Position numbers and translations under genes: made by a program. 64,000 bases of DNA from Bimuria novae-zelandiae CBS 107.79. Taxonomy: Eukaryota; Ascomycota; Dothideomycetes; Pleosporales; Didymosphaeriaceae. The stretch covers positions 973,107 through 1,037,106 of the forward strand of contig ML976666.1 of NCBI GenBank assembly GCA_010015655.1, given 5' to 3'. Shown in pieces: positions 1-14,075 of the stretch; the stretch's first letter is position 1; the number at the start of each line of letters is the position of its first letter. The notes beneath the pieces were generated by a model that was given only the letters and a program-made list of their open reading frames with translations, did not search any database and was not told the origin of the DNA.

Positions 1-527
1 TCCAGCCCGGGACAAACTTCGTCGGATGCAGCCGTAAGGGTTGAGTTTACTCTACCCTGTGCAGTGTGTATGCCCCTTGGCCCCTTGGAAATCTTTTCAA
101 GAGGTGAAGGGTGGGCCCAATGCGAATCCGAGGTCGGCGCTCCCCTACCTATACGGTATACCACACAACGACGTGAGAACGCGGACGCGCCGAAACTCAG
201 CACCCAGAGCACGCTCAAGAAGGACATTCCCAAGGCGAGCCAACCCACCGCTCAAAGGGGGTCGTCATGTACTGACGCTGACGCTGACGCGGCGCCTACA
301 GACAGAAGAGCCACAAAAACGTGGCAATTCTCCCGTCCGTCCGTGCGTCGCGCCGTTGTATTCCTCGCCGCCGCGGACCTGCAACTGCAGGGCAAGCTTG
401 CGCGGGCAATCGCATCACATCCAGCGCGGCATCGGACGGATACCAAAGATCCCAGTGCAACGCACGCACCCGAAAAAGCGTAAATCTGACGCCGCTAGCA
501 GAATAATTCCTCGTTGAGCTTAAGCTG

Positions 528-550
528 CCCCTCTCTGGCGGGGAGAGGGG
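528..550. repeat. G+C-rich hairpin
   Basis: CCCCTCTC (528-535) and GAGAGGGG (543-550) are perfectly complementary 8-bp arms around a 7-nt loop. No transcript end can be tied to it. It could be a chance low-complexity hairpin. Confidence 0.4.
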
Positions 551-1716
551 ACAGGGGCTAGGGAGATGGGCTCCAGGGATGAAGGGTCCTGAGTGCGTGC
601 GGTTGACGGACTTGTCTGCGTTGGGGGAGGACGCGATTCAGGTGCACAGGGGCATGCGTGATGGTGGTGCTGCAAGATTTCGCCTAAGGCAGATCAGTGC
701 GCAACTGGGCTTTGAGCCTGGGCCTCTGGAGGGGAGGTCAGGGGCTGCTGTGAGTGGTGGGGCGGTCTGTTTTGGGGATAGATGGGCTGCGGAGGCTACG
801 GTGAGAGAGGTCAAGTGTACGCCGGGACACGTGCGGAATCTAAGGAAGGTTGGGGGCGAGGAAAGCCGTTGCGGGGGGTTTGAGCCACGGTGTGCGGTGG
901 GAAAGAGACGAGGCGGGCTGCTGGGCGGCATCGGGAACACGATAAAGTGCCGGGCCCACAGCACGGACTGTACTGCTCCTCCTGAGATGATTTCTCGGGT
1001 CGCGCGCTGGCTGGCTACGTGAATACGGTAGCTTTGCGTGAAGCGCGCAAAAGGGCGGGTGGCTAGGCCAAGGCGTCTGTCTGGGACCTGCAATTCGACA
1101 AAAGACACTTTGTGCGGTGCGGTTTACGATGTGCAAGGTGCGAAGTCGGCAGGCAGGGCACTGTAGCAGAAAGATGCCCCATACGAGGTCCTTTGCTGGA
1201 TATTGCAAATCTCTTACCCAAACCATGACAGCAATGTATGACCCGCTGACTTTGCGTCTCCGCCCTCGCCGTTTGCAGCTCGTTGCTCCGTACCCAGCAA
1301 ACTCCAGGCCCACACTTCGGAGCTTTCCTTCTTTGATTCCCTGGGAGAAACGGCGTCTGTCGCACTGCCTTGTCGCAATCCGGTAAGCCGTTCCTTCGCG
1401 CGATGGATGGCACAGGCTTATTCTACTCTACTGTTACCAGAGGAGGTAATTCTTACACGTGCTTGACGCGGTGCAGGCGGGGAGCTGGGCACGCACGCAG
1501 GGACCGTGTCACAGACGGACGGGCGAATGCTCACGGCCGCCCGCCGTTGAACGATCCCTTGCCGCGGGATCGCGTCCCATGGCTCTGTCTCCCCGCGAGC
1601 CTGCTCGCACCCGCGTCGTGCCGCGATCCAACAAGAGCCCGCATATTGGAAGAAGACACATGAATATACGATGCAGGTGCAAGTATCCCAGTGCACTATC
1701 CACAGGCTGAATTGGA

Positions 1717-1740
1717 GTCCTCTAGTGCTAGCTAGAGGAC
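1717..1740. repeat. Perfect 9-bp inverted repeat
   Basis: GTCCTCTAG (1717-1725) and CTAGAGGAC (1732-1740) form a perfect palindrome with a 6-nt spacer. It could be a dyad for a DNA-binding protein or a small hairpin. No neighbouring gene explains it. Confidence 0.4.
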
Positions 1741-2311
1741 CCGGGATTCCGCAATTTCTCACAGTTATCAAACGTTGAAGTCAGTTAGACTACTTTGGCG
1801 ATCGGTGAGCGCCGACGAGGGTACCCTCGCGTGGGAACGCTGCACGCCACCTGAGACAAACCCTCCCACCTCCCCCCTCTATCTAAATTTAAATTCAACC
1901 ACTGCATATGCGAAGGTATCACCTCCCCTCGCGGGTTCCAGACCAAGGTAGACATGGGGTGGTGCGTACCAGCAGCATGGCACATCGGCCCGACGATAGG
2001 CTGGGTGTTCTGGCCCAGAATGCATGCTCTGGCCCTGGGCGAGATTCAGGTCACGTGCCCAAGGAGAGCAGTTTCTCTGGGAGGGAAAGGCGCCGATCAA
2101 ACACTGTTAGGCGAGCAGCCTCACAGCCTCACATCACGCCTGGCGCGTCCCATCATCATCACTCATCTGAGGGCGCGGCGCATCCTTCGGGCTACCGCAT
2201 CGCACATTGCCCAAGCGCGAACTTTATTCGTGCAGTTCAATTGCGTTTTGCTCGCTTTCGCTTTGTTTGCATGGGGAGTGTGAGCGCGTGTGTCGGGTTG
2301 GTTTTTGTGGT

Positions 2312-4576
2312 ATGGCGGACTCGTTGTATGTCCCGGATGCGAGGGCAAAGGATACCCTTGTGCAGCCGTGGGACGAGGCTTTTCGGGTATGTGGTGCTTT
2401 CTATTACTCGGGGAGCGTGTAACTCTACGAGGGGTGGTGTTGGGCGCGGAACGAGAGTCGGGGTTGTAAGGCTGAACCGTTAGATTGGGACCGGGAGACC
2501 GTCCCACCGGCCATGCGCAGAGTTACACGATAGAAAAGACAGGCAATTGTTAAGAGCTATGATAGGAAATACTGTCTATGCTTTGCAGCAGTGCTTTGTA
2601 TAGCAAATCGCACTTTGATGCGAACAACTCCAGGATTGTAGAGGCGCAGAGCATATTCTGACAATTATATATAGGCTCAGCGTGATGTAGGACTATTAGT
2701 ACCTATCGACTTCCACACTGTAACGTTAGTATCGCTGAGAGCAGCTTGCTTCGGCACGAATCAGTACGAGGATACTGAGTTCCAGAAATGTTTTTCGAAC
2801 CTTCTCGCTGTTGGGTTGAGGAGGTTCGTGATAGATGTTTACTGGGACGCTCTAAGGGCAACATGGAGTTTGTGTCCGGCGGAGATACCTCCACCTTCTG
2901 GTTCTAGTGGAACGTCGTCCACGGCATCAGTGCCGACGGTGTCGCTTTCTAGTATAAGCCCTACAATTGAGGGAGTAGTCGCAAGCGTATCGCCGTCAGT
3001 TTTCAAACGTCAGGATGGGTCATCCCTTACGGAGTCCTCTTCGACGACATCGAGCACGGGCTCATCTTTAAAACCTTCCTCTGTATCATCGTCAACAGCA
3101 ACATCGGCTACATCGCCTTCAGCGTCATCTGCTACGCCTAGTACATCTTCATCCGCTTCGCCCCCTCCCGGGGCACCCCCAGTACAATTTCTCGGCGGAA
3201 ACATCCTCTACGAACTCGGAGACTACAATTGCACGTCCACCATGACGCTCAACTACCTTACCGGCATCTTCAGCGACTTCCTCGAGGCCACGGCCACCAC
3301 CACCGACGCCTCCTTCACATACCTCCTCCTCAACATCCACGCCGCAGCCTCCTGGGCCCGACCGAACGAACCCGCCCAGCAACCCGCTTCCAGCTCCCTC
3401 TTTTCCGCAACCGGGCCCCTCCTCAGCGCCGTTATAAACGGAAACCTCTCAGCCCAGCTGTACACGCCCTCCAAACTCGCATCCCAACGCGCGGACCTCA
3501 GCGACTCCTGGCTCAACGTAAACTCCGACAACACCGCCCGTCCAGGGTACTACACCGTGCACACAGATGGCAGTGGCCTCGCCTCGACGCAAAACGGCTG
3601 GCCAGATGAAGCGTTCATCCAGTTCCGCAGGTTCTACCGCGTGATTGCTGTCTTCGGCACCGTGGACCCGCAGATGGCGCTGTACAACCGCTCCCAAGAC
3701 GCCTCGACCATTTTTCCCTCGTCGGTTCTGAATTTCCGGGACGAGAGGGTTAGGTTTGCGGAAAATGGGAGTCTGACGGAGGGGTGTCTTTTCGATGCGA
3801 GCGATACGGGGATAACGCCGCAATCGAATTCTTCTTTCGCTATTGCTACGGTACCCGCCGGCGTCTCCGTTTCTGCGGAGCCGGATCTCTCTGCTGGTAT
3901 TGCCACAGTGGGGAATATGACAGCGTGCGGTATTTCGCCCCTGCTGAACCACACTCTGGGCGGTGCCACAGCAGCAGAAAACCCCCTGCCGTACGCGGCG
4001 TTCACGCGGAGCTCTCTGTGGAGCTGGGCGCCGGGGGAGCCGCTGAATGCGACGGCGGCCGACGGAACGGGGAATAGGTGCGCGGCGGCGTACACATCCG
4101 GCGCGCACGCGGGGCGCTGGCATGTTGTAGACTGCTCCACCCCACTGCGGGTTGCGTGTCAGGACGCCTCTGAGCCGTATAAGTGGGCGGTTTCTGAAGA
4201 GAAGGCGGCATATGAGCGCGCGGATGACGCGTGCACTCCATTGAACATGTCTTTCAGCGTGCCGCATACGCCGTTGGAGAATAGTCACTTGCTCGCGGTT
4301 TCCGACTCGAAGCACGGAGAGGCGGTGTTGTTGAATTTTAACAGCTTGGATATACCAGACTGCTGGGTCGCAGAGGTCAATGCAACATGTCCGTACCAGC
4401 CGCCTAGCGACCAGAACCAAACCCGCATCGTGGTCGTCCCGACGATCGCGGCGATTATCATCTTCGTGTGCACGGCACTCACTTTTTTCGTGAAGTGTGC
4501 GAGTAATAGGAGGGAGGATAAGAGGGGGCGGAGGAGGATGATGGAGGGGTGGGAGTATGAGGGGGTGCCTTCGTGA
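2312..4576 (+). CDS. MTC6: MTC6-type maintenance of telomere capping protein
   Basis: A type I membrane protein of the fungal MTC6 family, named from a yeast telomere-capping genetic screen; its molecular role is not settled. The large exon is open from 2675 to 4576. It begins AQRDVGLLVPI and includes the family hallmark LRRFVIDVYWD...WSLCP. A Ser/Thr-rich linker, an N-glycosylation-rich lumenal region, W..VDCS...ACQ..EPYKW and a C-terminal membrane helix near IAAIIIFVCTALTFF follow, then a short basic tail. An upstream exon is needed. I propose an intron at 2387-2674: donor GTATGT, branch CTGAC near 2656, acceptor TATATAG. It joins PWDEAFR to AQRDV in frame. The first ATG in that frame (2312) gives no signal peptide. 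An alternative is ATG at 2271 plus a second small intron. Homology is strong; the 5' end is uncertain. Confidence 0.85.
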
Positions 4577-5754
4577 GGTGCCCGGGACGCATGATTGTTA
4601 TCTATGGTATATTGTGTAAATACATGACAAAGTCATCGAAAGGAAGTTTGCATGGATGGGGTTGCATACCATATACACACCATCCACGCAGAGGGAGGGG
4701 GTAGTGCTGGAACGATATAGGAGAAGGTGGCTTCGCAACGTCGTAATTTAGTTTGTGTAACAATAGCAACAATTCTTGACTACTTAGGCTCACAGTGTTA
4801 CCTAAACATCTGTACATGCGCCAGTAGACACAAAAGCGGCCCCGCCACGCGCAGGTCCACAAGCAGCACACCGTCACGCATGTACTGGCAGAGATAGCGC
4901 AAGCGCATTTCTCTCCGCCGTCAAAGCTGCCGTTCTACCCCAGAGTGTCGGATATATGATTGAGCCAATTACGTACAAGTCATTGAGTAGAAATACGTTC
5001 ATTGAACTAGGTTTTTGACAGAGTTCAATAACCCATCGTAAAAAAAAAAATGTCTTATTGAATCAATCCCAACAAACACAGATAATGGTACTTCAGCTGA
5101 AGCGGATTTATCACGTTGTTTTGAACTGCGGGAGACTCAACACCATCGCCAACACCAACGAGCCACTCCATCATCACCATGTCACACCTCACTACTAACA
5201 CAGGTAGACCCGCCCCAGAAGTTCGGCCCAGCCCCGTAATTCCAACCACGGCACACATTTCTCCTTACACGTGGCTTTCTATATCAATCCAATAGTTCCC
5301 CCTACATCTCAACTACGGTATCTAAAACACTCCAAAGCCCACGACTCCGTTGGAGGACAGTCCCCGTGCAACATTCGAACCGCAGTCGCCCCACCCACAA
5401 CTCCGGTTCAGTCCACAATTTCAACTACGGTACCGAAAACTACCTACGTGACTTTGTGATACACCAGTTCAATAGTTCCCGACTACAATTCAACTACGGT
5501 ATCCACCACAGTCATGAAGTTCACGATCCTGTTGCAGCACAGTCCCCGCTCAACATTTGACCCGCCCTCGCCCCACCCCACGAGAAGACCCACCCACTCT
5601 GCACTCCACAGTGATCCAAGCAAAAAAGGTGAACGAAGACTCGGTATCTCATTGCGCCACTCAAACCTAACTACCCAAAAACGCCACACACACCCTTCAT
5701 ACCATCATCGCTCATATCAGGCACCCACTCCTATCTCCCCTTGTATAGGCACGA
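4577..5754. other. Convergent intergenic region, MTC6-type gene and MCM3
   Basis: Both neighbouring genes end here, so the region holds two 3' UTRs and no promoter is expected. Visible features are a 10-bp A tract near 5041, a perfect 12-bp palindrome CTTCAGCTGAAG at 5091-5102, and a diverged duplication listed separately. Short open frames at 5271-5459 and 5514-5789 show no recognisable domain. Confidence 0.5.
5290..5580. repeat. Diverged direct duplication, about 110-bp units 180 bp apart
   Basis: Positions 5290-5398 and 5470-5580 share a run of similar blocks in the same order: CAATAGTTCCC, CAACTACGGTATC, ACAGTCCCCG, CAACATT and CGCCCCACCC. A third copy of CAACTACGGTA lies near 5427. The copies differ at many sites, so the duplication is old. 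Confidence 0.6.
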
Positions 5755-8536
<2,782 letters not shown>

Positions 8537-8712
8537 GGTGCGGATTTGCGGGGGGAAAGAAGCGAGTGCGGAAAAACGTCTATATAGAAACCGAACACTG
8601 AGGATAAAAACGCGGTAACAGAGTTGCGGGTTTTGTGACGTGTGGTGTTGTTGCAATGGTGGGTTGCTTTCACAGCGAGGGGCTGAAATTGATGGCGCTT
8701 GGAGAAGGCGCG

Positions 8713-8718
8713 ACGCGT
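8713..8718. promoter_or_regulatory. MCB-like element (ACGCGT) upstream of MCM3
   Basis: A palindromic ACGCGT lies about 177 bp upstream of the MCM3 start codon in the intergenic region shared with the divergent dehydrogenase gene. MluI cell-cycle boxes bind the MBF factor and drive G1/S expression of replication genes, including MCMs, in yeasts. Its role here is inferred from position and sequence only. Confidence 0.45.
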
Positions 8719-9191
8719 TCGCGTTGTTGACTAAGCACTAATATTTTTGCCAATTCGAGCCTAGCGCATCTGGCCCGGCAACCCAACACTTCGAATCTTT
8801 TGACCCTCCTACGCGACAATTCATCTCTATCTCTCTCACGCCATGCGGTCATCAGTTAATGACCTATCAAAATGTGTCCCGATGAGCGCTGGAATGCTGG
8901 ACCCGCTGCTGGAGCTATCTCGTTGTCCCCCGCATGCGTCATTGATAACCCTTTGGTATCCGGCTGATAGCCGGTGCAGCTGTTCGAACATGGCTACCTT
9001 CACGAATTGTGAACAGCGCAGACCGAGTTATAGTATAGCTAAAAGGATGAGCGTGGCTTCAGAGCTTGAACTTGAGAAGAGCGATGTTTGCTGTCTGGTA
9101 CGATTGCATAGTTGACGTAACCACCACCAGAGCTCCGCAACGACGTCAGACGGACATAGAGCTGACTTTGCTATAAGACCATCGACAACCT

Positions 9192-9199
9192 TATATATA
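9192..9199 (+). promoter_or_regulatory. TATA box of the short-chain dehydrogenase gene
   Basis: TATATATA(A) sits about 90 bp before the ATG at 9284, a usual distance for a fungal TATA element. It is placed from sequence and spacing only. Confidence 0.45.
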
Positions 9200-9283
9200 A
9201 AGCTGACCATGAAGCCACTTCCTGCCGATGCGAAACTTCTCCTTCCACGGTTTAGCCTATTCTAATTCACGACTTCTCTCACA

Positions 9284-10255
9284 ATGGCACCCCGCGTCTT
9301 CCTCATCACCGGCTGCTCCACCGGCTTCGGCAACGAACTCGTCAAAGTTGTCCTCAGCAAAGGAGACTACGCAGTAGCTACGGCCCGCAATTCATCGAAG
9401 CTTTCGTTTAAAGATGCGTCCGACTCCAACAGTCTGCTCGTGGATTTGGACGTAACGAAGAAAGACTCATTCGAAAAGGCTTTCGATGCAGCGCTTGATA
9501 AGTTCAAGCGCGTGGATGTTGTGGTGAATAACGCTGGATATGGCCTTGCTGGGCCATTCGAGGCCATCTCTGAATTACAGATGCGGAAGCAAATGGAGAT
9601 CAACTTCTTCGGGCTGGTCGATGTGACTTGCAAGGCCATGGAGACGATGCGAGATCTGAAAACGGGTGGTGTGATCCAGCAGGTTACTTCGATTGGCGGT
9701 CAAATGGGTCCGTGATTCCCATACCACCGCAACACAAACATTTCGTGGGCTGTGTCATCCCAGGGTGGACCACAAAAATGCTTGACTGGTTTAGAAATCC
9801 TTTCGGCATACCTCGTCCGCGAACATGGAAACTGACCCAGCACAGGCGTCCCGGGTTTCAGCATCTACTGCGCCTCTAAATGGGCCGTCGAAGGCTTCAC
9901 CGAAGCCATCTCCAAAGAGGTAAAACCCGAATGGGGCATAAAGTTGACATGCATCGAACCCGGCGGCTTCCGCACCGACTGGAGCGGGCCATCCATGGAG
10001 TTTAGAGAAGTCAAGAACGACGCCTACGATCACATGGATCCCAAGAAGCGAGCGTCCGACCGCTACATGAAGCAAGAAGGCGATCCGACAAAGGCCGCAA
10101 ATGTATTCTATGACTTGGCGGTCATGGACGATCCACCGTTGAGATGCGTGGTGGAAACAGACGCGTACAAGGCTATCAACTCGAAGATCGAGACGTATAA
10201 GGAGAATGTTAAGAAGTTTGAGAAATACAGTAATAGCACGGATGTAGATGGATAG
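9284..10255 (+). CDS. Short-chain dehydrogenase/reductase (classical SDR)
   Basis: An NAD(P)-dependent oxidoreductase of the classical SDR family; the substrate cannot be read from sequence. Two exons are assigned, 9284-9707 and 9846-10255. The 138-bp intron has donor GTCCGT, branch CTGAC and acceptor CAG. Splicing joins GGQMG to VPGFSIYCASKWAV in frame, for about 277 residues. Motifs are the nucleotide-binding loop TGCSTGFG at the N-terminus, NNAG, and the catalytic YxxxK as YCASK just after the splice. EPGGFRTDW follows, typical of the family. No signal peptide or membrane segment is visible, so a cytosolic enzyme is likely. The 9284 ATG is preceded by a TATA box and begins MAPRVFLITG, the normal SDR start. 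The neighbouring VOC gene need not be related. Confidence 0.9.
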
Positions 10256-10703
10256 GTAAACACTACTTTGGTCTCGTCTGGGTAGAGACAATTCGGAAGT
10301 ATATTAACAAATGACATTTTCATGCTCCAATTCTCTCCTTTCAGCAGACAATAATTTCGGCGGCAATTTGCGTTACGTTCCATCTGCCACACCACTGGAT
10401 CAGTGATGCTGGATCCTTTGAACGCGGCAAGGAACTTCGGAAAGTGATGATGACCGGCGGCCGGGCTGTGGTATGTCACCCAAGTACAAGTCTCACCATA
10501 AGCATTCTGCTGCCTAAACGCCTTCCAATGAACCCTTCGGCCAAGCCTCGGCGTCGTATAACTGCCCCAAACAAGCTAGACCGCATACGAGCAGTACTAC
10601 CTAACCTCATACAAAATAAACCTCAATCCCCATATGCGACACAACATTCCACACACCCCACCTTACTCTATACGAAGTAATTCAAGCATTCTTCTCCGAC
10701 AAA
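10256..10703. other. Intergenic region
   Basis: The 3' side of the dehydrogenase gene and the upstream region of the VOC gene. The open frame at 10444-10680 has no recognisable domain. I see no repeat or clear TATA box. Confidence 0.4.
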
Positions 10704-11190
10704 ATGCCGATCGACCACTTCTGCATCGTCGTCCCAGACGGTAAGCTCGAAGACATGGTCACCTGGCTCCTTGCCTCAAATTCGATCTTCGGATTCAAAG
10801 AGATCACAAGACCAGTCGCTCATGTCGTTGGACTCGGGGAAGAGCGTCCGTATTTCTGGGTTTGGAGCGATCCGACGACGGAAGCTACGGAACCACAGAT
10901 CAGGGAATGGAGGAAGCAGCATATTGCATTCACCGTGCAGAGTCAGTCACACTTTTCAACCCAAAAGACTTCTTACTAAGTATGAATCAGGTGTTGAGCA
11001 AGTTCATCAATGGCATGAAGCTGCGACGAAAGCGGGCGGGGAAGATAACGGGAAGCCGGGACCGAGACCGGAGTATCACCTCGGGTACTATGGGGCTTTT
11101 GTACGCGATCCGGTGCTGGGGATTAATTATGAAGTCGTGTATCGAGAGCCGAGTGGGAAGGATATCTGGGCTAAGGAAAGCACGGGTTGA
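10704..11190 (+). CDS. Glyoxalase/bleomycin-resistance (VOC) fold protein
   Basis: A small protein of the vicinal oxygen chelate superfamily. Two exons are assigned, 10704-10941 and 10991-11190. The 49-bp intron has donor GTCAGT and acceptor CAG; the branch is probably TTACTAAG. The spliced product is about 145 residues, the length of one VOC module pair. The start MPIDHFCIVVPD carries the usual first-strand His. HIAFTVQ and HLGYYGAFVRDPVLGINYEVV match the end of VOC domains. The final Glu typical of metal-binding members is present in NYEVV. The reaction is unknown; fungal members of this type are mostly uncharacterised. Confidence 0.85.
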
Positions 11191-11927
11191 GACGATGGTG
11201 CAAATTCTGAGACTCAGATGTAGCTCGATCCGCTGTTCAGAGTTGATGTTGACCACCCGTTCCGCATCCGCTGTGAAGAGAATGGGGGTCACGTACATTT
11301 GTTCCTGAAAATATAAGAAACTGGGGTCCCGAAAAATGAGCCAGGTGTTAAGTCGTAATGGTTTGAAGCAGAGATATGGGACAACAGCCATAAAAGGAGT
11401 ATCCGCGTAAAATCGCGCTGGATCTATTAGCTAGAGGCGATGTGCACACGAGGTTATTCTGTTTACTAGTAACATGTGAAGAGCACGCGTTAAAATGATG
11501 CGCACCATGTGCAATACCACGATTTTTCATATTATAAACCAAGTTCAACAAGCAACAATGCAAATCTCCGTAGCTTCCGTCCTAATTTTGGAGGTTCACA
11601 GGCTTTGAGAAGCCGCGGTAGAGCGCTTGAAAAAGAACTCGATTTGTGCTGAACAGTTCGTCGTAGCTTCCGTCTACGTAACCGGCATCATACCGTTTGA
11701 CTCTAGAATATGACTGCATTTTTGAGACTGCTCCATCATTCAAATCACCGGACTATGAAACCGAAGGGAATGACGCCATGTTTGTCGCGCAATAGGAGTC
11801 GTCATATGAGTAAATCATTTCTGGCACCGAAACAAATAGCAAATCCTTTGATAAGTAATATATAGTGATCTGGTTCTACTAATACTTAGCCTCAGCAGGT
11901 CATTGCAACCACATATCGATTAGCAAG
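11191..11927. other. Intergenic region
   Basis: No gene is seen. A short direct repeat, CGTAGCTTCCGTC, occurs near 11568 and 11663. The open frames here (10987-11391 and 11348-11563, minus) look like chance frames. Confidence 0.4.
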
Positions 11928-13223
11928 ATGACAACCGGTAGTCAAAAACAGGAAATTACTGCAGATGAAGTTGAGCGGAATAAATTGTTGGCCGAGGCGC
12001 AAGAGTGCTTGCACATCATCACCTTCCAGCCTGGAGGGGGAAAATACGCCAAACGAAAAGAAGCCAGAACCAAGCCAAACCAAAGACTTGTTGATGTATT
12101 CGGTATCCGTAACGTCTTCACAGATGCTACGCAAGATTCTACCTTTAGCAAATCCACGATCGATAGAATGAAAGCGATCTGCAACATGGCGGATCACCCG
12201 GAAGGCGATTGGACTGGGCTTCGCGAGCGAGCACTGAGGTATTTTGAGGAATACATGCAATCGGAGAAGGTTGATACTCATATCAATCTCGCCGAGTTGA
12301 CGCAGTTTATAACCTTGAAGATATCTCTATCTTATCTATTCAAGCATGCGGAGTCTGCATTCAACCTTCCTGCTACCTTCGATGATATCGCTTACACGGC
12401 CCGACGCATCAACGAGCTATGGATAGAATCGAAGAAACCAGACGGCGAGCTTCCAAATTGGAAGTATGAGGACCATCTCCGCCTCGCCTTAGACAGACTC
12501 ACCAAGAATCCTACCCCTATGCCTGGAGGTTTTCCCACAATGGAAGACATGGATGACCCTAACCCATTGAACTTTCTTTTACCAGCCTACGAGACAATGT
12601 GGCGCGTCGTCATGCGATGCTTCATGGAAGTTCAACTCCGAGGTGCGGAGAACGCTCCAGAGTGGTGTCTCGTGCTGACAGAGTACCGCGAAGGGCTCAA
12701 ATCCCCGGATTATATGCCCAAGACCTTCCATAACCCATCTAAAGCCGGTATTCGACCTATTGATATTGCCAAAGAAGCTCTTCGACTCTACCCGCCCAGT
12801 CGGCGCGTGCACCGTGATTTTGATGGCGAAATCCACCGCGCCGATATTGAAGCTCGGCATCGGTCCAAGCTTCTCGGCGGCGACGATCCCCTTGTATTTC
12901 GTCCTGAACGATGGCAGAATATTTGTCCAGACAAGCGAGCTAAATTTTACGAGGAAATGACTGCGGAGGCTGATCAAGCTAAGCGTAATAAGAGTAATCT
13001 GAAGCGGGGTGAGCTGGAGCTTGGATTCATGCCTTTTGCGACGTTGTGCACGGCTGATTCGAAAGAGACAAAGGGATTTGCTATGAAGATGATCTTGCTG
13101 CTTGTGGCGGTCCTGTGCAGGGGCTTGAACGGTCATTGGGAACTACCGGAATCGGAGACTTTGCATGTGCCTCTGGAGTCTGGCAGGGAGGCGTACGGTG
13201 CTTTACGGTTGAAGAAGATCTAG
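11928..13223 (+). CDS. Cytochrome P450-like protein with degenerate heme-binding loop
   Basis: An uninterrupted frame of 431 residues that resembles the C-terminal two thirds of a fungal P450. It has the K-helix ExxR (EALR, residues 283-286, in KEALRLYPPSRRVHR) and the PERF-type motif FRPERW (324-329). The heme loop normally reads FxxGxRxCxG. Here F367 and C374 keep the right spacing, but both Gly and the Arg are replaced (FMPFATLCTA). The N-terminal membrane anchor of microsomal P450s is absent. The ATG at 11928 is the first in frame, in the context GCAAGATGACA. It is either an atypical soluble P450-like protein or a decaying P450; the long open frame favours a maintained gene. The substrate is unknown. 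Confidence 0.7.
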   Translation: MTTGSQKQEITADEVERNKLLAEAQECLHIITFQPGGGKYAKRKEARTKPNQRLVDVFGIRNVFTDATQDSTFSKSTIDRMKAICNMADHPEGDWTGLRERALRYFEEYMQSEKVDTHINLAELTQFITLKISLSYLFKHAESAFNLPATFDDIAYTARRINELWIESKKPDGELPNWKYEDHLRLALDRLTKNPTPMPGGFPTMEDMDDPNPLNFLLPAYETMWRVVMRCFMEVQLRGAENAPEWCLVLTEYREGLKSPDYMPKTFHNPSKAGIRPIDIAKEALRLYPPSRRVHRDFDGEIHRADIEARHRSKLLGGDDPLVFRPERWQNICPDKRAKFYEEMTAEADQAKRNKSNLKRGELELGFMPFATLCTADSKETKGFAMKMILLLVAVLCRGLNGHWELPESETLHVPLESGREAYGALRLKKI

Positions 13224-14075
13224 GTGTGCTTTAAACCATCACTGGCTAATCATATTGAATGATGGATGGATATAATTTACAATATTTGTGCTACGGTGAC
13301 TCATTGAGGTGCATATTAGATGCATTTTACGGTCCATGCAGTTGCCACGGTGGACTTATTATGTAGACCAAAGATCTCAAGTTATTCGACACCTGTCTAT
13401 TGTTGATGAAGCATGTTGATTGTATTTTCCAAGAGCATTTGAGGGAGTGATGCGAGTTGAAAATCTTCATGCAAACTTGGAGTGACGCTTTTTGGAAGAT
13501 AGGTGTAACTACACCTCGTATTGAACGTCTTGATAGAATAAAACATGGGAAAACAACACCCGTACTCTTTCCAATTTAGGTATATTGACCGGCCTTTTAC
13601 GAAAACCCAGGGTAGCGATAGGATGGACCTACTCGCCCCTTAATATGCTCTCCTTCGCCCTTCGCCAGGACTATGCATCTATGCCCAGGTGTGCTACACA
13701 CAGAGTTACTCAACATTTACATTATCTTCAAAGCGCACAAATTCACGTTAATAGCGAAAGTAAGAAATCCTCACGTACATCTTGACTCCAGCTGTCCAGC
13801 TGATAGCCCCAACGTACCTCTAAGTTAACACTAATCCTTAGCTTTCATGTAGTTTCTCTGTTCCAATCTGTCACAACCTACCGCCGAACGTAGCTTCTAT
13901 GAAATCACTCTTTCACCGTCTTACATTGTGAAAACTACTTGATCATTTCTGCCGTACGCACAACACAACCGCACAATGATCAATGGGTACATATTAATGC
14001 CAACCCAAGTCATGCTTCTATAACAAAACCAACATTTAAATCCAGATCACGAACTAACCACCCCCATCCACCACC
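13224..14075. other. Intergenic region
   Basis: Composition is moderately A+T-rich. The open frame at 13585-13785 has no recognisable domain. I see no repeat or TATA box that can be assigned with confidence to the next gene. Confidence 0.4.

Larger units (their letters stand above)
1..2311. other. G+C-rich stretch without a recognisable gene
   Basis: This stretch has ordinary, non-RIP composition and many short overlapping open frames on both strands. None reads as a known domain, and no long frame is clearly dominant. The frame at 579-1022 (+) is the longest clean one. Its translation is Gly/Arg-rich with no motif I recognise, so I do not call it a gene. Two short inverted repeats are listed separately. 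The last part (from about 2200) must contain the promoter and 5' end of the MTC6-type gene. Confidence 0.5.
8537..9283. other. Divergent promoter region, MCM3 and dehydrogenase
   Basis: This region separates two divergent start codons and must hold both promoters. The MCB-like box is nearer MCM3 and a TATA box is nearer the dehydrogenase. Small open frames at 8843-9115 and 8670-8852 show no recognisable domain. Confidence 0.55.

Noticed and set aside
579..1022. Possible 147-residue gene
   Set aside because: Competes with equally long frames on the other strand and has no domain, splice support or composition signal.
3449..4420. Long minus-strand open frame (323 codons) opposite the MTC6-type gene
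   Set aside because: It is fully antisense to a strongly supported coding exon, is Arg-rich with no domain, and is explained by G+C-biased codon use on the other strand.
9791..10291. 166-codon minus-strand frame
   Set aside because: Antisense to exon 2 and the intron of the dehydrogenase gene, with no domain.
12579..13136. 185-codon minus-strand frame opposite the P450-like gene
   Set aside because: No recognisable domain; antisense to a supported gene.
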